8,283 bases of DNA from an uncultured Erysipelotrichaceae bacterium (GTDB taxonomy: Bacteria; Bacillota_I; Bacilli_A; Erysipelotrichales; Coprobacillaceae), in assembly GCA_900317015.1 (NCBI GenBank), contig ONFH01000241.1, forward strand, positions 1 through 8,283, in the 5' to 3' direction. Within the stretch, counting starts at the first letter, position 1. Each line of letters begins with the position of its first letter. Below the pieces are notes generated by a model. It did no database searches. It had not been told where the DNA came from and saw only the letters and a list, made by a program, of their open reading frames with translations. The translations under genes were made by a program, and so were the position numbers. Shown here one piece after another: positions 1 through 5,041 of this stretch.

Positions 1-1
1 A

Positions 2-118
2 GTCAATGTACCATATAAGTTTCAACCTAATCAAATCGGGACAAATTCAATCTTGGTACAAGAAGACAATATCATCTTTGGTTCACATACAAAAACATCA
101 AAGGACATCCACTCTTGA
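2..118 (+). CDS. C-terminal end of an unidentified protein (5' end outside the window)
   Basis: An open frame runs from the window edge through 38 codons to a TGA at 116-118. It ends in the residues SHTKTSKDIHS, and codon use resembles the genes that follow. The frame has no start here, so this is at most the tail of a gene beginning upstream. The fragment is hydrophilic and I do not recognise a family in it. A short minus-strand frame covers the same DNA, but it lacks a ribosome binding site and looks like a chance antisense frame. The case for this being real is the continuous open frame and the TTGACA box for the next gene that starts right at its stop codon. Confidence 0.45.
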   Translation, partial: VNVPYKFQPNQIGTNSILVQEDNIIFGSHTKTSKDIHS

Positions 119-143
119 CAAAAACCAAACAGGATGATAAACA
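115..143 (+). promoter_or_regulatory. Probable promoter for the small membrane protein gene
   Basis: A perfect TTGACA lies at 115-120, overlapping the stop codon of the upstream gene. After a 17-nt spacer comes TAAACA at 138-143, a weak -10 box but preceded by TGA at 135-137, the extended -10 pattern. Transcription would start near 150, just before the ribosome binding site at 151-158, giving a very short leader. An ATG at 134 would lie upstream of this start point, which supports the ATG at 164. Confidence 0.45.
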
Positions 144-150
144 AGAAGAA

Positions 151-158
151 AAAGGAGG
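151..158 (+). promoter_or_regulatory. Ribosome binding site that fixes the start at 164
   Basis: AAAGGAGG at 151-158 is a near-perfect anti-16S match, 5 nt before the ATG at 164. The earlier in-frame ATG at 134 has no comparable site and would add a lysine-rich run encoded by the ribosome binding site itself. Confidence 0.8.
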
Positions 159-163
159 CTTTT

Positions 164-646
164 ATGCAAACTGCAATCTTTACGATCATTTTACTGATCT
201 TATGGACATTCACTCATATGATCAGTCTCTTCAAATATCCTGACTTAGCGGAATACACGATACCTGATAATATTAAAGAAGATCTTCACTACAAGCGGAT
301 GCCTCATACCAAGGTCTCCCTCTCCTTCTTTATTCTTTCTCTGATCCTCTTTTTTGCGATCTTTATTTATGCCGGTGTGCTGGCTGGACCAAATCTCGTG
401 AACATCCTCATCCGCATGGTGATCATGTATATGATCAATGAAGTCTATGGGGAAGTGTTCATCAACCGTTATCTTTACACGCATACATCATTCTACAGTA
501 AACTTTATAAGCACTATACGAATATTGATTCTCCTGATCGTCATATCATTCCGGAATCAAAAGATTCTCTTGCCTTAAAAATTTTCCTTGGCGTTCCAGG
601 ATGCTTATTCGTCTCTCTCATCATCTGGCTCCTGTCCCTTTTATAA
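164..646 (+). CDS. Small integral membrane protein of unknown function (160 aa)
   Basis: I do not recognise a family for this 160-residue protein. It looks like a polytopic membrane protein, with hydrophobic segments at about residues 3-23, 51-74, 77-92 and 138-160, so probably four helices. A polar stretch of about residues 24-50 (rich in D, E, K and H) separates helices 1 and 2. A tyrosine/histidine-rich loop of about residues 93-137 (NRYLYTHTSFYSKLYKHYTN) separates helices 3 and 4. The start at 164 is chosen over 134 because of the strong ribosome binding site and the promoter position. The gene has its own promoter and terminator, so it appears to be transcribed alone. It has no cysteine cluster or obvious catalytic motif. 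It could be a small sensor, transport or envelope protein; the sequence does not decide. Confidence 0.75.
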   Translation: MQTAIFTIILLILWTFTHMISLFKYPDLAEYTIPDNIKEDLHYKRMPHTKVSLSFFILSLILFFAIFIYAGVLAGPNLVNILIRMVIMYMINEVYGEVFINRYLYTHTSFYSKLYKHYTNIDSPDRHIIPESKDSLALKIFLGVPGCLFVSLIIWLLSLL

Positions 647-676
647 ATGCTCTTTCATTGACTAAAAGGGCATTTT
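645..676 (+). terminator. Rho-independent terminator after the membrane protein gene
   Basis: The arm at 645-655 (AAATGCTCTTT) pairs with 665-675 (AAAGGGCATTT) in an 11-bp stem with one G-T pair and a 9-nt loop. The right arm ends in TTTT. The stem begins inside the TAA stop codon at 644-646. The loop contains the -35 box of the next promoter. Confidence 0.8.
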
Positions 677-686
677 CCTATACTAT
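658..686 (+). promoter_or_regulatory. Promoter of the cysteine desulfurase-ttcA operon
   Basis: TTGACT at 658-663 (5 of 6 matches to consensus) is followed after 17 nt by TACTAT at 681-686. An overlapping TATACT at 679-684 would give a 15-nt spacer. The -35 box lies in the loop and right-arm edge of the preceding terminator, so termination and initiation share DNA. The start point would be near 693, leaving a leader of about 17 nt before the ATG at 710. Confidence 0.6.
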
Positions 687-709
687 TGTGAAGAAAGTGC
701 GGTGAAATT

Positions 710-1837
710 ATGGTTTACTTAGATTATTGTGCCAATGCCCCAGTGGATCCTGAGGTCTTAGACACTTTTTATACAACGACAAAAACATATTTTGCGAACC
801 CTAATTCGATCCATACATTAGGTGTTCAAGCCAATCAATTATTAAATCAACATGCCGACCATATCGCCTCTTATTTTCATGTCACAAGAGACGAACTGAT
901 CTTTACCTCAGGGGCGACCGAATCCAACAATTTAGCCATCAAAGGCATCTGCGAACGTTATCGCAATCGCGGCAAACATATCATTATTGGCGCCATGGAA
1001 CATAACTCCTTAGTTTCTAGTGCCACACGTATGCAGAGCTATGGCTTTGAAGTTGAGTTAGCACCAATCGATCGTAATGGCCGTATTGATCTTGATGAAT
1101 TAGAATGGATGATTCGTGATGATACGATCCTTGTTTCGATTGCTGCAGTGGATAGTGAAATGGGCATCGTTCAGGATGTTGAAGGCATCGGTGCCTTCTT
1201 AAAACAGTATCCTCAGCTTTATTATCATGTCGATGCTTCTCAGGCCATTGGGAAAGTCGATCTCAACTATGACAATGTCGACTTGATTACCTTTACGCCT
1301 CATAAGTTTGGTGGCATCATCGGCACTGGCGTTTTAGTCAAGAAGAAGGATATTGGATTAAAGATCCAGATCGATGGTGGGAAGTCCACATCCATCTATC
1401 GTTCCGGGACGCCAATGCTTGCAAATATCGTAGCCTGCGATCAAGCTTTAACAATTGCTTTAGCACATCAGAAAGAACGAGAAGCCTATGTAAAAGCTTT
1501 CCAGGAAGATTTATTAACATTCTTAAAGGGCTATGACAATGTGCATATCAATAATACCAAGTATTCAAATGCCTATGTCATCAACTTCTCGATGAAGAAT
1601 ATCCGTTCCGAAGTCTTTGCGGCAAAGCTTGATGAACACGAAGTGTACATCTCGACAAAGACATCCTGCTGCCCGGAGAATGCCCCAAGCAAGCTTGTCT
1701 ATGCCTTAACGAAAGATAAGAATCTTGCCCTCACCTCTTTACGTTTATCATTATCCCATTTAACGACGAAAGAGGATGTTGAGACCTTTAAGAAAGTATT
1801 TGATCAATGTTATAAGGAAGTATATGCAAATGGATAA
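710..1837 (+). CDS. Cysteine desulfurase, NifS/IscS-like, PLP-dependent (375 aa)
   Basis: This enzyme removes sulfur from L-cysteine, giving alanine and a protein-bound persulfide for transfer to a partner. Class V aminotransferase landmarks occur in order: YLDYCANAPVDP at residues 3-14, SGATESN at 67-73, the cofactor-stacking His98 (AMEHNS), HVDASQ with Asp175 and Gln178, the Schiff-base lysine Lys199 (TPHKFGG), RSGTP at 231-235, and the cysteine pair TSCCPE with Cys320 the likely persulfide carrier. Arg345 in SLRLSLSH fits the substrate carboxylate site. At 375 aa the length matches the short Firmicute members (YrvO, NifZ type). The N-terminal motif is unusual: most homologues read LDNAATTP, here LDYCANAP. 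Translation starts at an ATG 4 nt after GGTGA (701-705). The gene overlaps the next one by 8 nt, so the two products are probably made together and the TtcA-like protein is the likely sulfur acceptor. A broader role in Fe-S assembly cannot be excluded. Confidence 0.92.
   Translation: MVYLDYCANAPVDPEVLDTFYTTTKTYFANPNSIHTLGVQANQLLNQHADHIASYFHVTRDELIFTSGATESNNLAIKGICERYRNRGKHIIIGAMEHNSLVSSATRMQSYGFEVELAPIDRNGRIDLDELEWMIRDDTILVSIAAVDSEMGIVQDVEGIGAFLKQYPQLYYHVDASQAIGKVDLNYDNVDLITFTPHKFGGIIGTGVLVKKKDIGLKIQIDGGKSTSIYRSGTPMLANIVACDQALTIALAHQKEREAYVKAFQEDLLTFLKGYDNVHINNTKYSNAYVINFSMKNIRSEVFAAKLDEHEVYISTKTSCCPENAPSKLVYALTKDKNLALTSLRLSLSHLTTKEDVETFKKVFDQCYKEVYANG
1814..1819 (+). promoter_or_regulatory. 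Ribosome binding site for ttcA inside the desulfurase gene
   Basis: AAGGAA at 1814-1819 lies 10 nt before the ATG at 1830 but only 4 nt before an in-frame ATG at 1824. The spacing favours 1830, giving an 8-nt overlap (ATGGATAA) with the desulfurase stop. Start at 1824 would add only two residues. Confidence 0.5.
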
Positions 1838-2696
1838 AGTCAAGGAAATTGAAAGAAGTATTATTAAAACATATCGTAAAGCCATCTGGCGTCCTTTCTG
1901 TAAAGGCGTGACAGAATATGAATTAATTCAGGATGGCGATAATATTATGGTCTGCATCTCTGGCGGGAAGGATTCTTTCCTTTTAGCAAAGTGTATGCAG
2001 GAGATCCAGCGTCATGGCAAGGTCCATTTTGATCTTCACTTCGTCTGCATGGATCCCGGCTATAACGAATTCAACCGTGGCATGATCGAAGATAATGCCA
2101 AGACTTTAGGGATCCCTCTTGAAGTCTTTGATACTGATATCTTTGATTCCGTGTCTGGCGGTGCGTTTAAACAGCCATGTTACTTCTGTGCCAAGATGCG
2201 TCGTGGTTATCTTTATAAACATGCCCAGTCGATTGGCTGTAATAAGATCGCCTTAGGTCATCATTTCGATGATGTTATTGAAACGACCTTATTATCCATG
2301 TTCTATGGTTCAGAAATCAAAACGATGATGCCTAAGCTTCACTCTGATCACTATAAAGGATTGGAAGTCATTCGTCCGCTTTTCAAGGTCCGTGAGGATG
2401 CAATCATCAGATGGCGTGATGGCAATGACTTAACGTTTATCAACTGCGCCTGCCGTTTTACAGAAGGCTGTTCCTTAATTGATGATGGGTCTTCTAAACG
2501 TAAAGAAATGAAGACACTGATCAAGCGTATGGAAAAGCGTAATCCAAAAGTCGCTCAGAACATCTTTATTGCGATGCACAATGTCAACTTAGACTGCGTC
2601 ATGGACTGGAAGAAAGATGGCGTGAAACATAGCTTCTTAGATGATTACTATGATCCAGAACGTTATGAAGTCACTGAAGAAATTGAAAAATTCTAA
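1830..2696 (+). CDS. ttcA: TtcA-like tRNA thiolase, PP-loop ATPase (288 aa)
   Basis: Members of this family adenylate a tRNA base and replace its oxygen with sulfur; TtcA itself makes 2-thiocytidine at position 32. The ATP-pyrophosphatase loop SGGKDS is at residues 44-49. CYFCAKMRRG at 117-126 matches the TtcA CxxC-RRG signature, with Cys117 and Cys120 as expected Fe-S ligands. GHHFDDVIETTLLSMFYG at 143-160 and IRPLFKVRE at 181-189 match the characteristic core. A later cysteine group (Cys206, Cys208, Cys214) can supply the third cluster ligand. Length is in the family range. The start is set by the site at 1814-1819 and overlaps the desulfurase gene, implying translational coupling; known TtcA takes sulfur from a cysteine desulfurase, so the pairing is functionally sensible. 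The exact base modified is inferred: s2C32 is best known from proteobacteria, and Firmicute relatives may act on another position. Confidence 0.87.
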   Translation: MDKVKEIERSIIKTYRKAIWRPFCKGVTEYELIQDGDNIMVCISGGKDSFLLAKCMQEIQRHGKVHFDLHFVCMDPGYNEFNRGMIEDNAKTLGIPLEVFDTDIFDSVSGGAFKQPCYFCAKMRRGYLYKHAQSIGCNKIALGHHFDDVIETTLLSMFYGSEIKTMMPKLHSDHYKGLEVIRPLFKVREDAIIRWRDGNDLTFINCACRFTEGCSLIDDGSSKRKEMKTLIKRMEKRNPKVAQNIFIAMHNVNLDCVMDWKKDGVKHSFLDDYYDPERYEVTEEIEKF

Positions 2697-2704
2697 ACAA
2701 AAAG

Positions 2705-2731
2705 CTGGAACACATAATGTTCCAGTTTTTT
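2705..2731. terminator. Bidirectional terminator between two convergent operons
   Basis: CTGGAAC at 2705-2711 pairs with GTTCCAG at 2719-2725 around a 7-nt loop. It is followed by six T (2726-2731) on the + strand and preceded by an A run (2699-2703) that gives a T tail on the minus strand. It can stop both the desulfurase-ttcA operon and the flavodoxin operon. The TAA of the minus-strand reductase gene (2730-2732) overlaps its end. Confidence 0.85.
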
Positions 2732-3263
2732 ATAACGAACGTCCTAAAAGATAGGCGTCCTGAATGGATCTTGAATGTTTTGTCATCGAAGGTGTTCCAC
2801 AGCCATAGCCTAAGACCATCCCACAGTCATCAAAATGACAATATCTTACCAATGTCTTGTAATGGGCACTTAAAGCATCAAACGTCCAGTCATCACTGTT
2901 CCATGCCACCGTTAATAAAGCACTCTTTAAATGCTTTTGATGCAGGGAGCCATTAAAGAAACAGAAACGATCAATGACTGTCTTTAACTGCGCACTCATA
3001 CCATAGTAGTATAGTGGCGATGCAAAGACGATCATATCGCTATTTAAGATCTGATCTCTCACTTCATACATATCATCTTTCTGTACACAAGGTCCTTCTT
3101 ACCCGCAGGCCACACAGCCAGTGCAGGGATGAATGTTTTTATGGGCAATATCGATGACTTCGACGTCATGACCCTTTTCAAGAGCTCCCTTTTGAAAGCT
3201 TTCAATCAAGAGATTTGTGGATCCTTTCTTATTAGGAGAGCCCATTAATACGGTTATCTTCAT
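2730..3263 (-). pseudogene. NADPH-dependent FMN reductase / iron-sulfur flavoprotein-like gene, broken by an in-frame TAA
   Basis: Read from the ATG at 3263, one frame runs to 2730 for 177 codons, the normal length of this flavodoxin-fold family, interrupted only by TAA at codon 55 (3101-3099). Residues 1-54 hold the FMN phosphate loop MGSPNKKGSTN and the cysteine run CTGCVACG. After the stop the same frame resumes with EGPCVQKDDM, ASPLYYYGMSAQLKTVIDRF at 82-101 and GYGCGTPSMTK. Family members bind FMN and pass electrons from NAD(P)H or an Fe-S centre. Cys47, Cys50, Cys53 and Cys59 form the compact CX2CX2CX5C pattern of iron-sulfur flavoproteins, and the stop falls between the third and fourth cysteine. 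No frameshift is needed to restore the protein, so one base change (for example from a tyrosine or lysine codon) explains it. The ATG is 3 nt after the flavodoxin stop, so the two were co-transcribed. An internal ATG at 3071 has no good ribosome binding site. A recent nonsense mutation or a sequence error are both possible. Confidence 0.85.
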
Positions 3264-3266
3264 GAT

Positions 3267-3746
3267 TTATAGTCCACTGCTTTCAAGCCAGTTTTTGAGT
3301 GTCTCTTTTGAAACGGATGCTGGGAAACGCTTGTGAGAAACAAAGTCTGCCTTTGGAGCACTCTTCTTTAAGATTTTAGCGGTATTCCCCATCTGAGATG
3401 AACCTGATGTTGCAAATAAGAAGATCTTCTTATTTGTAAAATCATAGCTTTCTAAGAATGTTAAAATGATCTGTGGGGCACGATACCACCAGATTGGGAA
3501 ACCAATAATGACCGTATCATACTGATCCATGTTTTCATCTTTTGAAGCAATGGCGGGACGAGAACTGTTGTCCTTTGCCTCTAAAGAACTTCTGCTTTTC
3601 TGATCCATCCAATTTAAATCAGCACTTGTATATTTGACTTCTGGTTCGATTTCAAAGAGATCACTGCCAGATACTTCCGCAACCTTTTTGGCGACTTCCT
3701 TTGTCGTTCCTGTTGCACTAAAATAAGCCGTTAAAATATGACTCAT
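3267..3746 (-). CDS. Flavodoxin (159 aa)
   Basis: A small FMN-binding electron carrier or flavodoxin-like oxidoreductase of the cytoplasm. The FMN phosphate loop is SATGTT at residues 10-15, after a first beta-strand ILTAYF. The motif YTSADLNWMDQKSRSS at about 39-54 is typical of the Firmicute flavodoxins annotated near NADPH-dependent reductases. IGFPIWWYRAPQ at 81-92 is the isoalloxazine-contacting loop with its paired tryptophans, and FATSGSSQMG at 111-120 is the second flavin loop. Length and start are normal for the family. The ATG at 3746 follows AAAAGGAGT (3756-3764). It is the first gene of an operon with the broken FMN reductase directly downstream, a natural pairing in which one flavoprotein could reduce the other or both act on a common substrate such as a quinone. 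The specific partner is not shown by the sequence. Confidence 0.9.
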   Translation of the reverse strand: MSHILTAYFSATGTTKEVAKKVAEVSGSDLFEIEPEVKYTSADLNWMDQKSRSSLEAKDNSSRPAIASKDENMDQYDTVIIGFPIWWYRAPQIILTFLESYDFTNKKIFLFATSGSSQMGNTAKILKKSAPKADFVSHKRFPASVSKETLKNWLESSGL

Positions 3747-3773
3747 AATCCTATCACTCCTTTTGACAAGTTT

Positions 3774-3802
3774 ATTGTAAAAAGAAAAGCTTCTTATGTC
3801 TA
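3774..3802 (-). promoter_or_regulatory. Promoter of the flavodoxin operon
   Basis: On the minus strand TAGACA (3802-3797) and TACAAT (3779-3774) are separated by exactly 17 nt. Each matches the sigma-A consensus at 5 of 6 positions. Transcription would start near 3767, just before the ribosome binding site at 3756-3764. Confidence 0.65.
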
Positions 3803-3825
3803 ATACCTATCCTTTATGGATGTCC

Positions 3826-3840
3826 ATGCATAAAATGCAT
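3826..3840. repeat. Short inverted repeat ATGCAT-AAA-ATGCAT
   Basis: ATGCAT, itself a palindrome, occurs at 3826-3831 and 3835-3840 with AAA between, directly after the stop of the L,D-transpeptidase-like gene (3844-3842). ATCC/GGAT and ATGGA/TCCAT half-sites lie just to the left (3809-3827), so the region is dense in small dyads. No T run follows on the minus strand, so it is a poor terminator. It lies upstream of the flavodoxin promoter and could be an operator or a weak mRNA-end hairpin. Confidence 0.4.
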
Positions 3841-3841
3841 A

Positions 3842-4399
3842 CTAAAGCTGAACGGCTTGGTCGCTAATGATCATCATGCAGTCATATAAATGCGTGATAA
3901 AGTATTTCATTGATTCTTCATCACAGGCGACACACCCCGCTGTATCTCCCTTACCAAAGCAATGAAAGAAGATGGCATTGCCTTTTCCTTTGACAAAGGG
4001 ATCATAATTAAAATCTAAGGCATAAGCATATTTATACTGTAAGTCTTCATAGTCTTTTAAATGTTCATAATCCTGACCTAAGGGATGATCAGTGAGCACA
4101 TAGCGATTCGGTACTGGCCAGTCATCCCCTGCCCAGTAAGCATTATCCGTAATAATTTTATAATCCATGGCTGGATGCAGTTTTTCGATGCCCTCTTTGC
4201 CAAAGGCAAAAAGTAAACGAAAGGAACCAATGGGGGTCGTGCCATCTCCGTTTATGCGATTATGGCTTAAGCCATTTTTCCCACAGCGGGCTTTGGTCCT
4301 GTACGTTAAAACATAATGATCATCCTTTAATTCATAAAGCTTTAAATCATAATAAGGCTTTCTTGAGGGCGTTATGGCTATGATCTGCGACGTTTTCAT
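3842..4399 (-). CDS. L,D-transpeptidase-fold (YkuD family) protein without signal peptide (185 aa)
   Basis: The YkuD fold carries out L,D-transpeptidation or carboxypeptidation with a catalytic cysteine, usually cross-linking or trimming peptidoglycan peptides. GDGTTPIGSF at residues 51-60 is the typical entry motif (the common form is GTPTPxG). FFHCFGKGDTAGCVACD at 144-160 supplies the catalytic pair His146 and Cys156 in the [ST]xGCV signature, followed by a helix resembling the usual post-cysteine segment. Aromatic and acidic residues at 78-135 (DNAYWAGDDWPVPNRY, YAYALDFNYDP) fit the substrate-lobe region. The N-terminus MKTSQIIAITPSRKPYYDLK shows no signal peptide, lipobox, membrane anchor or LysM domain. 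Either the protein acts in the cytoplasm, for example on precursors or recycled peptides, or it is exported in an unusual way. The ATG follows AGGTGA by 4 nt. It diverges from the TetR-type gene, which may regulate it. Confidence 0.8.
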   Translation of the reverse strand: MKTSQIIAITPSRKPYYDLKLYELKDDHYVLTYRTKARCGKNGLSHNRINGDGTTPIGSFRLLFAFGKEGIEKLHPAMDYKIITDNAYWAGDDWPVPNRYVLTDHPLGQDYEHLKDYEDLQYKYAYALDFNYDPFVKGKGNAIFFHCFGKGDTAGCVACDEESMKYFITHLYDCMMIISDQAVQL

Positions 4400-4421
4400 A
4401 TCATCACCTACTTCATTGATC

Positions 4422-4451
4422 AGTTTACTACATGATATAATATTAAGTAAA
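4422..4451. promoter_or_regulatory. Divergent promoter and candidate TetR operator
   Basis: For the + strand gene, TGATATAAT at 4433-4441 is a perfect extended -10 box; no good -35 is present, as is common with that type. TTTACT (4424-4429) and AGTAAA (4446-4451) form a 6-bp inverted repeat with a 16-nt spacer centred on this box. For the minus-strand gene, TTTACT (4451-4446) with TAAACT (4427-4422), 18 nt apart, is a possible weak promoter. A repressor bound to the repeat would cover both start regions. The extended -10 is well supported; the operator role is inference. Confidence 0.45.
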
Positions 4452-4465
4452 GAAAAGGTGATCCT

Positions 4466-5011
4466 ATGATTCTTACCGGAAATGAAGATTTACGTATTAA
4501 AAGAACGATTGAAAGTATCAATGAAGCATTTAAGAAACTGCTTTGTGAGACAGATTATGAGAAAATTAGTGTGACGAAGCTCTGCCAGGAAGCGAGAATC
4601 TCTAAAAAAACATTTTATTTCTACTACAGTGATCTTGATGAATTACTTAAAGAAATGATGATGCAGTATTCCAGTGCCTACGCAAAAAGTGTCGCTCGAT
4701 ATCATCTTCCTGAAGATGCCAAAGACGTCATCAAAGAATTCTTTGTCTTTTCCTCACATCAGGGCGAAGCGTATGATCGTATCACCTACTTAGAATCCTT
4801 CCGTTATATTCGCAATCAGATGATCCATGATGTCAGAGCAGAGACAAAGATTGAATCCTTTAGCAATACGCTGCCTGGGATCTATATGAGCACTGCACTG
4901 CTTGAGATTTATATCTACTGGGTGAATGGCGGGAAAAAGGAATCTCTTGATGAGATCATCAAAGAGGCCACAAATCTTATCCTAAATGTTTTAAACGGGA
5001 TGAAGTCATGA
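4466..5011 (+). CDS. TetR/AcrR-type transcriptional regulator (181 aa)
   Basis: A dimeric ligand-responsive DNA-binding regulator. The N-terminal helix-turn-helix domain spans about residues 10-60: RIKRTIESINEAFKKLL as helix 1, then ISVTKLCQEARISKKTFYFYYSDLDELL, the canonical TetR recognition unit with KxTFYxYYxxxDEL. The C-terminal part (about 65-181) is helical and lacks a recognisable ligand signature; the TetR_C-like segment ALLEIYIYWVNGGKKESLDEI resembles the dimer region of Firmicute regulators of the DhaS type. The ATG at 4466 follows AAAGGTGAT (4454-4462). It is transcribed away from the L,D-transpeptidase-like gene and ends on a terminator shared with the alcohol dehydrogenase gene, so the likely targets are itself and the divergent gene. 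Ligand is unknown. Confidence 0.88.
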   Translation: MILTGNEDLRIKRTIESINEAFKKLLCETDYEKISVTKLCQEARISKKTFYFYYSDLDELLKEMMMQYSSAYAKSVARYHLPEDAKDVIKEFFVFSSHQGEAYDRITYLESFRYIRNQMIHDVRAETKIESFSNTLPGIYMSTALLEIYIYWVNGGKKESLDEIIKEATNLILNVLNGMKS

Positions 5012-5038
5012 AAAAAGACCAAATGAATGGTCTTTTTT
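5011..5038. terminator. Perfect bidirectional terminator between tetR-type gene and alcohol dehydrogenase
   Basis: AAAAAAGACCA (5011-5021) and TGGTCTTTTTT (5028-5038) form a perfect 11-bp stem with a 6-nt loop, with T runs in both directions. It begins in the last base of the tetR-type stop (TGA 5009-5011) and ends 3 bp before the alcohol dehydrogenase stop, so it serves both convergent genes. Confidence 0.9.
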
Positions 5039-5041
5039 GTA

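Noticed and set aside
31..213. Minus-strand hydrophobic 60-residue frame near the left edge
   Set aside because: It is antisense to the membrane protein start and the upstream gene tail, has no ribosome binding site, and owes its hydrophobic run to the opposite strand's lysine codons and ribosome binding site.
3064..3071. Internal ATG at 3071 as the real start of a shorter flavin reductase
   Set aside because: It would drop the FMN phosphate loop found in the same frame upstream, and no suitably spaced ribosome binding site is present.
3099..3101. Selenocysteine or pyrrolysine recoding at the in-frame stop of the flavin reductase, attractive because of the nearby cysteines
   Set aside because: The codon is TAA; selenocysteine uses TGA and pyrrolysine TAG, and no recoding hairpin was evident downstream.
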